The notes under the pieces were generated by a model, which did not search any database, had not been told where the DNA came from, and was given only the letters and a program-made list of their open reading frames with translations. The translations under genes and the position numbers were made by a program. Below are positions 23,744 through 35,320 of a stretch of DNA of 64,000 nt, in pieces; the stretch's first letter is position 1; every line of letters starts with the position of its first letter. The stretch is from Termitomyces sp. T153 (taxonomy: Eukaryota; Basidiomycota; Agaricomycetes; Agaricales; Lyophyllaceae), in the NCBI GenBank assembly GCA_018296165.2, contig JACKQL020000001.1, positions 2,294,001 through 2,358,000 of the forward strand, read 5' to 3'.

Positions 23744-24909
23744 TGTCATGACCCATCCCCTGAACCCCCGCACATTGCCCAGCAACTCCCAATCCCCCAA
23801 AAAACCCCTGACGCTCCGTCGAACTTCTGCCCATGCCCCATGCCTATTTTGGCTAACTCCGACGCCTCTCCGGCTAACTCCGATGGCCCCCTGGCCAACT
23901 TTGATGCCTTCCCCGCAGCCACTGACACTTACCCTGGATCTCCCAAACCCCAAGAACCACCCCCACTGTTCCTGATCTTTGCCACCCATCATCAACTCAA
24001 CACCCTGGTTCCTCCGACCCATTCCGGAGTATTACGACAACCTCGGGGTGACCCACATTCCCCAATGATCCCATCAATGTATCAGTGCGGCCCGATCCTC
24101 GATCGCAACCGACACCCACCCACTCCGTTGAGCTCTGCCAAGCCCCGCCGCAGCAGCTGACGTACCCCGAAGTTCTCCGGTAGTCAGTATATAAGCCGTC
24201 AAGTAGCTCTTCATACTCTAGTCTTGATATTGCTTAACATTACCTATGGTCTGATTGTTTCCTTCTCATGTTTCGTGTTTTGTGTTTTGTGTCTTGTTTT
24301 CTTATCTCAGTCTCCTGGTCTTATTTCAGTCTCCCGGTCTTATCTCAGTCTCCCGGTCTTGTCTTGTCTCCATTTTGTTATCGTTCTTGTTATTGTTTCA
24401 TATCTCCACTTGAATCTACTCTTGTTCCATATCGACTCCATTCCATTTCATCTGACACTGTCTCAGTGACTCCATCTGGCCATTGTGCCCAAGTCCTCAT
24501 CAACCTAAACGACCTCACGAACTCCGCAATCATGATCACGAACCCTGACACTCTTTCACCAGGTCCGAACCTCGCTCTTCACTTGGTCCCGGACTTCATC
24601 AACTCCAAATGATCTCCCATCAAACCCTGGCTCTGCTCCCATTGATTACACAGCCGCCTACTCCTTTGCTTCCGCAAATCTCCCATATGGTCTTCTACCT
24701 GAACCCCGCCAAGACCATCCCATTTCCTTGCAATCTGACTTCTCTGGACCTCCCTGGATCTGTCCAGATCACATCCCACCGACTATCCGCACAAGCTATC
24801 AGTGCCGGGAACCCTTTTGAGTGTTTGGTTACCAGTGCAAGGGGATCACGCCTGCCTAGTAAGGACCCGCCCAGTGCAGCTGAGCCCCCGAGGTCAGTGG
24901 AACCTAACA
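23744..24909 (+). mobile_element. Solo LTR, family A, in the leader of element C (TSD GTGCC)
   Basis: It runs TGTCATGACCC to GGAACCTAACA and is flanked by GTGCC at 23739-23743 and 24910-24914. It lies between the 5' LTR and gag of element C. It is nearly identical to the LTR at 19856-21126 outside the minisatellite, but its different target duplication shows a separate insertion. Confidence 0.94.
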
Positions 24910-24914
24910 GTGCC

Positions 24915-26260
24915 CCTGTGCCCTTCCTATGACCCAGCCAATCCCTCTAGCACCTCCCTCTAATGCTTCAATCCCTCAGGACAATGCCTGGAGTTGTTTG
25001 CTGTCCCTAGAGACACAGGTTCAACTTACTCAAGCCTTCCTTACTTCCACACAGCTGAACTCACTGGACTCTATCAAACTACTGAAGCAGTGTTCCTTTC
25101 TCTCCAAGCCCTTCTGGAACATCTCTCCCTTGCTCCTACCACATCTCCTATGCCCCTAGCAGATGCAGAATGGAATGTGTCTGCACCTAGCTCAGGCTTT
25201 TTGGCTCCAGATGCTGCAGAACAGTTTGTGTCTGCATCTGGCTTAGGCCTTTCAGCTCCTCATTCCAAACTCCCTTATCCTGCACTTCCTGATATATATG
25301 ATGGACATCATAAAGCTGGAGAACATTTCCTCCAGTCCTGCATCACCTATATCCAGCTGAGCAGTGAAGCCTTTACCTTGGATGCCTTGAAAATTGCCTG
25401 GGTTCTCTCCTACATAAAGGCTGGTCAAGCCTCAACCTATGCACTGCATATTTTCTGATGCCCAGGAGGAGTTGAGATTTTCTTTGGCTGGACAGAGTTT
25501 GAGAAGGAGTTCTGAGCAGAGTTCTTCCCCCTTGACCCTGCCAAAACTGCAGCTCTTTTCCTTTGAGACCAAACTCAGTATGGTCAAGAAAAGCAGTCAC
25601 TTGATGAGTACATTGACTCTTTCTGTGCCCTAGTTGAACAGGCTGGATATCCAGATGGTCTATAACTCTGCCTAACCTTCTGTGATGGACTCCACCCCTC
25701 TCTTAGGGATTGTATTAACAACATGGCAGAGGGGCACCTAAATGATGAGCATGTCAATACTTGGTACAAGGTAGCATGTGAGTAGTGGCAGCTCATGGAA
25801 CTGCAACATGAGTTGCAGTGGATGCAACCCTCAACCTTCCTTTTTTCTCATGGAGAGTTCACCCCAGAGCTCCCTCTTCCACATCTGCATTAGCATCCCC
25901 ATGAGCAGGTGCAGCTCCTCTCTTTATGCCTCATGCTGCCTCCCTGTGCTTCTACCCCAAGGAGTCCCAATAGATGTTGATGCTTCTGGACAGCAGTTCT
26001 CTACTTCTTTGCTGTGTTGATGCTGTGGGAAGGCAGGTCATTTTGCCCATTACTGTTCTTAAGGGCTAGAAGTCTGCTACTGGTTAGCATTGGAGTAAGA
26101 AGAGCTGCTCATCCAACTCCTTGTAGCCCAGGATGCCACAGAAACCCTCTCACTGGATGCACCTATAGCTGTCCATTCTGAAGAAGTGGCCAATGTATTG
26201 GAGGAGGTTCCTACAGAGTTTGAGGATTTTTCAAAGGGCAATGGATGACCAGTATGCTCC
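24915..26260 (+). pseudogene. gag remnant of element C
   Basis: A gypsy-type Gag is recognisable in pieces. It includes a capsid-like segment (LPDIYDGHHKAGEHFLQSCI, FTLDALKIAWVLSYIKAGQA) and, in another frame, SLDEYIDSFCALVEQAGYPD. A zinc knuckle C-x2-C-x4-H-x4-C (CCGKAGHFAHYC with its second residue now a stop) lies at about 26015-26056. Frameshifts and several stops break the gene. Confidence 0.85.
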
Positions 26261-26516
26261 CATTGCCCAGTACTAATTGTTTCACCCCTCTGTCTATAGA
26301 ATCAAATATATCTGTTGCCATTGTTGATACTATGCCTGAAACAATAAGCCCCTCCTCAGATGTACAACTCTCCAGCTAAAGTCTCAGCTGGAAACACACT
26401 CCCTAGCCCACACCTTTGGATTCCTGCATGGAAATGCCACCTCCCCCATTGTTATGTTGTTGCTTCCACCCCTTCTACCAACTCCCTAAAGCTACAGGTA
26501 GAAATTGAGATGACAG

Positions 26517-27532
26517 TGATGTGCACCTATGCCGCCTAGTGCTGTGCAGGAAACCTAAAAAGAGGACCTAACACTAGTCACTAGATAGGGTAGCTGGCAG
26601 TAGGAAGTTAATAGTTGAGGGCAAGTCAGTAACCGTCCCAGAGAACTAGAGCAAGAGTTACGTTGTGGAGTGAAGTTGATAGAAGTTGCTATTGCTAGCA
26701 GAAGTCGCTAAGGACAAGCAGGAAAGAAAAAGGGGCAAAGACCAGTAACATTGCTAAGACAGAATGCCCTTCTAAGTAAACTGGTTGCTAGCTGTAGTTG
26801 CTAGCATTGTTAAGTTGGATTAACTAAAATAGGCACCCGCAGATGGTACCACACTAAGTCGAGGTCAAAGTCAAGGAGACTTATTGCTAAGCCTGGGTTG
26901 AAGGTGATAAAAAGAGTGAAAGAGGCAAAGTGGAATCTCTTGCTGGTAGGGCTCAAAGATAGCAGTTCTCCAATTGTTCTTGCTTGTCTAGTGTCTATGT
27001 ACAGTCAGTATTTATACATTTTAAAGTATAGTATGGGAAAGTAAACAAATAGGCACCACTAGCGATGGCGTCTGTCACTGTGTTTAGGGTGCATGCGAGG
27101 CGTCAGTCTGTAACTAAGTGAAAAATCATAGGCAAAGTCTTGGCGGCACCTAATTGCAAATGAAACCAAAAAGTAATGAATCTGATGTCAATACCTAAAG
27201 CATAGACGCCGTTCAAGTATGTTGGTAAGCTCGGCAAAAGAAATGACAGTAAAAGGTACACATCTGATAATTTGTCCATATATAGTACGGGAATGCCGTT
27301 TTGTTGCTAGGGTTGCTAGGGTTGCTAATAATCATTGCTAGGGAGGGTCTAGGCCTTGATGGTTTAGGCCCAGGTTCCAGACTCCACATGATGTTTCTCG
27401 TGATTGGTAAGTCTCGCAGTCACTAAAATCTCATGTGCTGAGTGTTGTGACTTGTGTCAGATTCAAGGTAGTCAGCTGCCACTAAGTCTGAAATGCCAAA
27501 AAATAGTGCTCAGCAATAACTGGGGCTCATCA
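26517..27532 (-). mobile_element. Solo LTR, family B, inside the protease of element C (TSD ACAG)
   Basis: It runs TGATGTGCACCTATGCCGCC to TGGGGCTCATCA and is flanked by ACAG at 26513-26516 and 27533-27536, a 4-base duplication. Removing it rejoins the protease reading frame of element C (VEIEMT before, DTQQIQSVVALLDSGTTG after). It carries a longer form of the sequence near its start (cctaaaaagaggacctaaca) than the LTRs of element B. Confidence 0.9.
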
Positions 27533-30500
27533 ACAGACACCCAGCAGATCCAAAGTGTGGTTGCTCTCCTTGACAGTGGCACAACAGGCCTTTTCCTCAA
27601 CACTGACTATGTGCAATGACACTGCCTGACTACTTGCTCCCTTTCCTGTCCTATCCCTGTATACAATGTTGATGGCATGCTCAATGAAGCTGGTTCTATT
27701 CACTCCATGGTGGACCTGGTCCTCCCCTACTAAAACTACTCAGAGCAAGCCACTTTTGCTGTCACTAGTTTGGAAAAGCAAAACTTGATCTTGGGGTTCA
27801 CCTGGCTATGTGAACACAACTCAGAGATTAACTGGACTAAGGGTGAGGTGAAGATAAGTCATTGCCCACATCACTGCATTACTTGTGCAGAAGAAGCCTG
27901 TAAGGAGCACAGAGCCAAGGTTTGTGAGCATGCTGCTGTGTATGCCTGTTGTGCTGGGCATCTCCCTTATGCTGATCTTGACCTCCTGAGTCCCCCCCTC
28001 TGGCATTCCCTCATAGAGAGGCCCTCTACAAGAATGTCCAGGGTGTTGGGTGTGAATCTCCAGAGAAAGAGGAAGATGAAGGAGAATGGACCCATACTCC
28101 AGATGCAGAGTTCCCAGATGAGACCATAGAGGTGGGTGATTGGATCTATGCTACAACCCTCTGCTCCCTTCCTGCAGTGGCAGAGATTCAAGCCAGTCAG
28201 ACTACTTTTTAGCATCTGGCTGAGGCATTTGTGGCAAACTCACAGCCCAAGCCTTTCTGTAGCACTGTTTCCAATCACCTTCATGGCTTTGAGGATGTAT
28301 TCTCCAAGGCCTCCTTTGATTTACTTCCAGAGTGCAATCAGTGGGATCATGCATTTGAGCTGATACCAGATGCAGAGCCCTTCAGCTGCAAGGTCTATCC
28401 ACTTGTGCCCTGTAAGCAGAATGAGCTGGATGCTTTCCTGCAGGAGAATCTTAGCTCAGGACAAATATAACCCTCCAATTTTCCAATGGCCTCTCCAGTC
28501 TTCTTTATTAAGAAGAAGAATGAGTCTCTTTGTCTGGTTTAGGATTATCATGTCCTAAATGCAATGACAGTGAAGAACTGCTATCCTTTGCCACTCATCT
28601 CAGAACTCATCAACAACCTTCAAGGTGCATGCTACTTCACAAAGTTGGACATCTGTTGGGGCTATAACAATGTACACATCAAAGAAGGGGAGGAGTGGAA
28701 GGCAGCATTCCAAACTAATTGCAGACTCTTTGAACCTCTGGTAATGTTTTTTGGTCTCACCAATAGCCCAGCCACCTTCCAGACTATGATGAATGACATT
28801 TTCCATGATCTGATTGCAGAAGGTGTGGTCTGCATATATCTTAACAATATCCTCATTTATACTAAAACTCTGGAAGAGCATTGCCAAGTCACATGCATTG
28901 TTTTGGAACACCTCTGCCAACACCAGCTCTATTTAAAGCCTGAGAAGTGTGAATTTGAGCAGACTGAGGTGGAGTACCTGGGTTTGATCATTTTGCATGG
29001 AACAGCAGAGATGGACCCCATTAAAGTGGCAGGTGTAGTGGAGTGGCCTGAGCCAAGAAACAAGAAGGAAGTGCAGGCCTTTCTTGGGTTTGTCAATTTC
29101 TATCAGAGGTTCATACAGGATTTCTCCTACCATGCACATCCCCTCTTTGACCTTACAGTTAAGGATACTGCATGGCAGTAGGAGCCTCCACAGCAAGCTG
29201 CCTTTGATGCCCTCAAGCAATCTGTGACTTCAAAGCCAGTTCTCCTGTTCCTCAACAATGACTCTCCATTCCATGTGAAAGCAGATAGCTCAGACTTTGC
29301 TATAGGAGCAGTCCTCTCCCAGCAGTCAAAGGAGGATGGCAAATGGCATCCAGTAGCCTTCTACTCCAAAAGCCTTAATGCAGTGGAATAGAACTATGAG
29401 ATCCATGACAAGGAGATGCTGGCAATTATTCAGTCCTTTGAAGAATGGCAGCATTTCCTCAAGAGTGCACAGCATAAGTTTAAAGTCTGGACAGATCACA
29501 AGAACCTGGAGTACTTCCATTCTTCTAAGAAACTCAATCAACATCAAGCTTAGTGGTCTCTGTATCTGGCCAACTTTGACTTCTCATTGCACCACAAACC
29601 AGGATGGAGCATGGGCAAACCAGATGCACTGTTCAGACAGGCTGACCATGGCACAAGAGCAGGAGATAACAACAACATTGTCCTCCTCAAGCCAGAGCTC
29701 TTTGCTATCTGTGCACTAGAAGGGATTGTGGGTCAAGGGGATGAGGCAAACATCCTTAGAGACATCCAAAGAGGGAACTAGGAGAGTGCACAGGAGGATG
29801 CAATTGCCCAGGCTGCACAGGCCCTACAAGCTTGATGATGGGCAAGTGGAGTCAAGTCAGTGCATGCTGATGAGTGGGGTCTTCAGGATGGGCTTTTGAC
29901 CTTCAGAGAATGCATTTATGTGCCTAACATTCCAGAACTTCACCAGTGCATTGTAGAACAATATCATGACTTTCAGGTGGCTGGACATTCTGAAAGGTGG
30001 AAGATGCTGGAGCTGGTATCCTGGAACAATTTGTGGCCACAGATTTCCCAATATGTAGGCACCTATACTAGCACCTGCAACCTCTGTCTCCACACCAAAC
30101 CTCACTGCCAAGCACCCATGGGCCAGCTTCACCCACTCCTTATCCCAGCTGCTTGCTGGAGTGTTGCATCAGTAGATGTCATTGTGGAACTCCTAGATGC
30201 TCATGAGTATGATGCTATGATGGTAGTGGTGGACCTCTACAGCAAACAGGCTCACTTCATACCTACTCACACCACATGCTCTGCCTTGGAAGCAGCCAGC
30301 CTGTATTAAAAGAATGTCTGGAAACTCCACAGTCTATTAGATGGGTATGTCTCAGACTGGGACCCCTAGTTTGTGGCAGAATTCACTTAAGAACTGTATT
30401 GCCTGCTAGGCATGAAGCTCCATACCACCACGGCCTATCCCCCTTAGTCAGATGGGCAGACAGAATATGTTAACTAGGAACTGGAACAGTATCTCCACCT

Positions 30501-31240
30501 GTTTTGTAATGAGAGGCAGGATGACTAGGGTGAGCTACTGCCAGATGCAGAATTCCAATACAACAACCATGTTCACTATTCACACAGATGACTCTGTTCT
30601 TTCTGGACACTGGCAGTCACCCTCACATGGGATTTGAATCTCAGGCATGCCCCTTAAAGAATAACTCTGTCAATGAGTTTGTGGATCAGATGAGGAGAGC
30701 ACAGGAGGAGGCAAAAGCTGCATTGGTGAAGGCCAAAGAAGACATGGCATGGTACTATAATAGCAGACTGACACCTACTCCATTTTACAAGCCTGGGGAC
30801 CATGTGTACTTGGATAGCTCAGACATTAAGACAACAAGGCCATCCCAGAAGCTGTCACATTGTCATTTTGGCCCCTTCACAATGGAGAAGAAGGTAGGGC
30901 CTTTGGCATACTAACTTAAACTCTCAGCAGGCCTCTGCCAACTGCACCCAGTCTTTGATGTGCTCAAGTTATTTCCAGCTCCAGAGGATCCAATCCCAGG
31001 CCGTTGCCCTAAGCCACCCCCACCACCAGTTCTGGTCAACAATAAGAAGGAGTATGAGGTGGAGGAAATCTTGAACAGCAGGGTCATCTACGGGAAGTTG
31101 CAGTTCAAGATAAAATGGAAGGAATATGGCATTGAGGACATCTCTTGGGAACTATAGGCTAATGTTCATGCATCAGGCTTGGTCCGGAACTTCTACCATA
31201 GGCATTCCAATGCCCCAAAAGCTATTCAAGGCATCTACCC
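27533..31240 (+). pseudogene. pol remnant of element C: protease, RT, RNase H, integrase, chromodomain
   Basis: Protease: VVALLDSGTTGLFLNTDY at about 27550-27610. RT: 28564-29181, with the motif normally written YLDD now YLNN (AAC and AAT codons at 28843-28848). RNase H: KADSSDFAIGAVLSQQ and [11 protein letters not shown]. Integrase: zinc-binding CNLCLHTKPHCQ, then VDVIVELLDAHEYDAMMVVV. Chromodomain: KEYEVEEILNSRVIYGKL and KIKWKEYGIEDISWEL at about 31041-31154. At least ten stops or frame changes interrupt it. The gene is clearly dead, and CG dinucleotides are nearly absent. Confidence 0.92.
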
Positions 31241-31305
31241 TATTTCACCAGCTGACTAGGTAATTTGTAACTTCTTCTACTCAGTGTGTCAAGGTGCTGC
31301 ATCCT

Positions 31306-31318
31306 AGAGGGGGGGTGA
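31306..31318 (+). other. Polypurine tract of element C
   Basis: The run agagggggggtga ends exactly at the first base of the 3' LTR (31319). This is the position of the plus-strand priming site in LTR retrotransposons. Confidence 0.85.
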
Positions 31319-31761
31319 TGTCAGGGGATGTCCCACTTGTTTCCCCTTCTCCTTCTTCAGTTCTTGTCAGATTTCCCCTACTATAGTTTTCCTTCATTCT
31401 CCTTCCTTCTCTCTATCTATTGGTCCTAGTTTTAGCCTTCAGGCTGCACTGGTTCTCTGTCAATAATTCAGACAAGTAAGGCCTCTTTGACACTGCCACC
31501 AGCTTATGAAACTGCTGACCAATTGCTGACACATCACTTTTGTCTTTTTTTTTTCTGTCATACTGTATAGTTGTTTCTCATGCTTCTGAAGCCTCTGAAG
31601 TGTCACACCTGGCCTAGGGAATCCCTAGACTTGTTCTCTTTGGATTTCTCTTTGCCAGGTGAGTAGTTATCTCAGTAGACACTGTACAGTACTAAATAGA
31701 CTTTGAATTTCCCTTTGCCAGCTGTGTGATTGAGCCACAGCCTCTAGAGGTCACCCTTACA
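31319..31761 (+). mobile_element. 3' LTR of element C
   Basis: It starts TGTCAGGGGATGTCCCACTTG and ends GGTCACCCTTACA. It is followed by the target duplication GGCTT (31762-31766) and then by resumed A1 sequence. Confidence 0.93.
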
Positions 31762-31766
31762 GGCTT

Positions 31767-33630
31767 GGCAGAACATCACAGGTAGGGGTTTCAGAGTTTG
31801 GCAGGAGTGCTGGGGTTTCTATGGGGCTCCTAAAATGCATTGAGGGAGTTGATGGGTGGAGTGTTGACCTGGGCATGCTTCTTGAGGAGTAGAACCAAGG
31901 TCATGTGTGGGTGTCCTTAAGTCCAGAGTTACATTAGTTGGGTCATGCAGAGTTGCTGGAGGTCCAGCTGGAGGGGGAGCATGCTTTGAGTATGCTTGGT
32001 GGCATTATTGGTTTTGTTCTGATGTGGCTGGTGGAGGGGGTGAAGGTTTTCTTAGATGACAGTGAGCATGATAGTGTAAAGGTTGTCCTTGGGGGTGGGG
32101 TAGGCCAGAAGTGGGAGTCCTTGGCAGCATGGTGAGGCAGAGCTCTGAGGATGGGGTTGTCATTATAACAGACTTGACAGGAGCTGTTATATGCACCAGC
32201 TATGCTGTTAGTTAGTTAGTGTAGGGGCAGAGATACTTTCTTGAAGTTGGGTTTGCTCATTCTTGTAGTCTGTCAACCTTTGAGTGTGAGGGGGTAGATG
32301 GATTGACTTCAAGGGTGAAGGGTGTCTAGAGGTGTGTTTTGGCAGGGCATGATTGGTAGGAGTTTGTTAAACTCTGGAGTATTGCATTTTGTTAGAGATG
32401 TGCTTGGTTAGGGGTTTGCTGTGCTCCAGAGTATTGGTGGTGGAGTGGTGGGGTTCCAAAGTGACCAGCCTTAGTGGGTTTTCTTGGTCCAAAGTTGGAG
32501 CTTGCAGGTTTTTGGACCACCTATATGCCATTTCTTCTTGTTCCTAGCCAAAGGTAAGTCCTAAGATGAGTAGGGAAGTCTTATGTATTTCTGGCATCTT
32601 TGGAGCTTGGGGTGCTGCCAAAGTTTGTCAGGATGAGTGTGTTTTGAGTCCAGGGCCTGGGTCCATCCTTCTTGAAGTAGAGACTGGTGGTCCAGAGACA
32701 GTGTGGAGATTGGTTGGTAGATAATCCTTCTTAGCAGAGTTGCTTCTGGTTGAGGTGTAGAGCAAGAGAGGAGTTTGGAGTTGTCATTCTATGCATTGTT
32801 CCTCCTGGGAACAGGGGCTGGTAGTCTAGAGCCAGTATAATGGGCAGGTTGGCTGCTGGCTTATTGGTGGAGTTGCTTTGAGAGTTATATTGGGGGATCC
32901 AGCATTGTATTGGAGGTCCAGCAGCAGTTTTGTCCCTTCCCAGGGTGGAGCCAGCAGACTGGAGGCGGTGCAAGGGTTGGTGGGGTGCTGGCTTGTTGGC
33001 AGAGTTCTTTTGGAATTTGTGGAGTATGGGCAGAGTTGGTAAAGGAGTAAGCTTGGTAGGTTATGTCTTCTTTCAGAATAGGAGCCAATGGTCTGGAGTT
33101 AGTATAGAGGGCTGGTTGGTTGATGGCTTGTTGATGGAGTTGTCTTCAGAGATGGTGCTGAGTGGGAGAAGGGGTTTGGAGTGTGTTTTGTTGGTCTATT
33201 CTTCCCAGCACAAGAACCAGAGGTCTGGAGGCAATGCAAAGAGTGGGTTGGTGGGTTGGCTTGTGGGCAGAGTTGTGGTAGAGGTTGTACTGGGTAAGGA
33301 GGGGGTTCCAGAGTGGGGTTTATCTCCTTATTCAAATCAGCATAACATGCAAATATTTTTGAGGGATTACTACTGAGTGGTGGAGGTCATGCTGCTCAGT
33401 CCCAAGGCTCCCTACTGGTCATCTGGTGGAGGTGTTTAGGCTCCTTAAGTTGACCATGGGGCTGCAGAAGCTGAGATTGTTTTTTGGAGAGGTGCCTGAG
33501 TCTGCAAGCAGCGAGTGGCAGAGTTGTGGGATAATTGGCAGAGGTTTCCAGGGTCATTCTTGGATGTGGCAGGCATGCTCAAGTTGTTCTCCAAGAGCTT
33601 GAGTAGGTCAGACTGTTGTCCAGACATTCA
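31767..33630. mobile_element. Second part of the A1 interior
   Basis: The sequence continues A1 after element C and aligns in order with the non-coding part of copy A2. For example, ccaaaggtaagtcc at about 32548 matches ccaaaggtaagccc at about 45848. No protein can be supported. A tandem array of diverged 131-base units fills 32667-33320. Confidence 0.75.
32667..33320. repeat. Tandem array of five diverged units of about 131 bp
   Basis: Five units begin near 32667, 32800, 32934, 33063 and 33196. Each repeats, in the same order, a cttcc.ag block, a gagcca.(c/t)ggtctgga-like block, a ggttggttg-like block, then ggcttgttgg.(c/g)gagtt. Units differ by many substitutions but keep order and spacing. 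The function, if any, is unknown. Confidence 0.65.
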
Positions 33631-34083
33631 TGTCAGGTTCCGCTAACCATGGGGGCTCAGCTGCACTGGGTGAGTCCTTACTAGGCAGGCGTGATCCCCT
33701 TGCACTGGCAACCGGACACTTGAAAGCATTCTGGACACTGATTGCTTGTGTGGATAGTCAGTGGGATGTGATCCAAACGGGTCCGGGGAGGTCCGGAGAA
33801 GTCAGATTGCGAGGAAATGGAATGGGCTTGGCGGGGTTCAGGCAGAAGACTGTATGGGAGATTTGTGGATGCGAAGGAGTAGGAGGCTATGCAATCAACG
33901 TGAGTGGAGCCGGGGTTTGATGGAAGATCAGTTGGAGTTGATGGAGTCCAGGGCCAAGCGAGGAGCAAGGTTTGGATCTGGTGAAAGAGTGTCGGGGTTC
34001 GTAATTGTAATCGTGGAGTTCATGAGGTCGTTAATGTTGAGGGGGACTTGGGCACAATGGCTGGATAGAGTCACCAAGACAGT
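33631..34083 (-). mobile_element. First segment of the right LTR of A1
   Basis: The LTR begins TGTCAGGTTCCGCTAACC and is interrupted after 453 bases by element B. It continues at 51379 after the duplicated CAGT. The joined text (caagacagt then gttggacga) matches the uninterrupted LTRs (gagacagcgtcggacga). Confidence 0.9.
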
Positions 34084-35147
34084 TGATGTGCTCCTATGCC
34101 GCCTAGTGCCGTGCAGGAAACCTAACACTTGTCACTAGATAGGGTAGCTGGCAGTAGGAAGTTAATAGTTGAGGGCGAGTCAGTAACCGTCCCAGAGAAC
34201 TAGAGCGAAAGTGGTGGCATGGAAGTGAAGTCGAAAAGAATCGCTACTGCTAACGATAGTCGCAGCGAAACTGAAACGGTGGTGGGGGGAATAAAGGAGA
34301 GAGACAGCGGTAAGAGTAAAATTGAGATCGAAGGACGAACGTAAACTTGTCACTAGCCGCAATTGCTAGCGTCACTAAGTTGAAATAACGTTTATAGGCA
34401 CCCGTAGTCAGTACCACACTAAGTCGAGGTTGAAGTTGAAGAGGTTTGTCGCTAAGCCAAGGTCAAAGACAAGATGAGGGAAAGAGATGAGGTAAATGAA
34501 ACCTTTAAGCTGGTAGCTTATAGATAGGGGAGTGATACGATGGTGATTCGATGGTAAAATTCGATGGGGTGATGTCTATGTACAGGCAGTATTTATACGT
34601 TTTTGAAGTATAGTAAGGGAAGGTAAGTAATTAAGCGCCCCTAGCGGCGGCATCTGCCACTCTGTTTAGGTTGCGTGCCAGGCGTCAGCCTGTAACTAAG
34701 TAAAAAGTCATAGGTGAAGCCTTGGCGACGACTAATTGCTAATAAGAACCAAAAAGAGAACGAGTCCGATGTCAATACCTGAAGTATGAACACCGTTCGG
34801 GGATGTCGGTAAGCTCAACAAGGGGAATGATAGTAACAAAAATACACTTCTGGTAATATGTCCATATATAGTAAAGGAACACCGTCTTGTCGCCAGGATC
34901 GCTAAGGTCGCTAATAATTGTTGCCAAGGGGGTCTAGGCCTTGATGGTCCAGGCCCAAGTTCCAGGCTTCGCGTGATGTTCCCCGTGATCGATAAGTCTC
35001 GTGGTCGCTAGAGTCTTGTGCTTCGGTCCAATCCTCGGGCTAAGTCCCGTGCGCTGAGTGTTGTGACTTGTGTCAAATTCAAAGTAGTCAGCTGCCGCTA
35101 AGTCCAAACTGCCGAAAAAGGTGCTCAGCGATAACTGGGGCTCATCA
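34084..35147 (-). mobile_element. 3' LTR of element B
   Basis: This 1,064-base LTR reads TGATGTGCTCCTATGCCGCC to TGGGGCTCATCA on the plus strand. The functional strand is minus. A TATA box (tataaata, minus strand) lies at 34590-34597. Its twin at 50315-51378 differs at only a handful of places. Confidence 0.94.
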
Positions 35148-35160
35148 TCCTCCCCCATAC
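35148..35160 (-). other. Polypurine tract of element B
   Basis: On the minus strand GTATGGGGGAGGA directly precedes the 3' LTR. Its position agrees with the minus-strand orientation of gag-pol. Confidence 0.8.
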
Positions 35161-35320
35161 TGAAATATTGACTGTCCTCAGTCAACCCAAAAGTCACGGG
35201 CTTGATCGCTTGGTCCGTGCGCCCAAGGGCTTCGAATAAAAGTGGTTGGCGGTATTGCTTGAACTTCATCATCCCCCTTCCTTACCATCTAATCTCTTCT
35301 AGCATCTCAATCTTATCGCT

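Larger units (their letters stand above)
23200..31761 (+). mobile_element. Family C Ty3/gypsy chromovirus-type element (TSD GGCTT), decayed
   Basis: Two LTRs (23200-23641 and 31319-31761) are flanked by GGCTT at 23195-23199 and 31762-31766, a perfect 5-base duplication. Between them on the plus strand are gag, protease, reverse transcriptase, RNase H, integrase and a C-terminal chromodomain, in the order of Ty3/gypsy chromoviruses. A polypurine tract directly precedes the 3' LTR. A solo family A LTR and a solo family B LTR are inserted. Many stops, missing catalytic residues and CG depletion show that it is dead. Confidence 0.93.

Noticed and set aside
33631..34083. Element B inserted with the 5-base duplication ACAGT
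   Set aside because: That would make the LTR end in ATC instead of the inverted terminus CATCA. The 4-base CAGT matches the 4-base ACAG seen at the solo B LTR.
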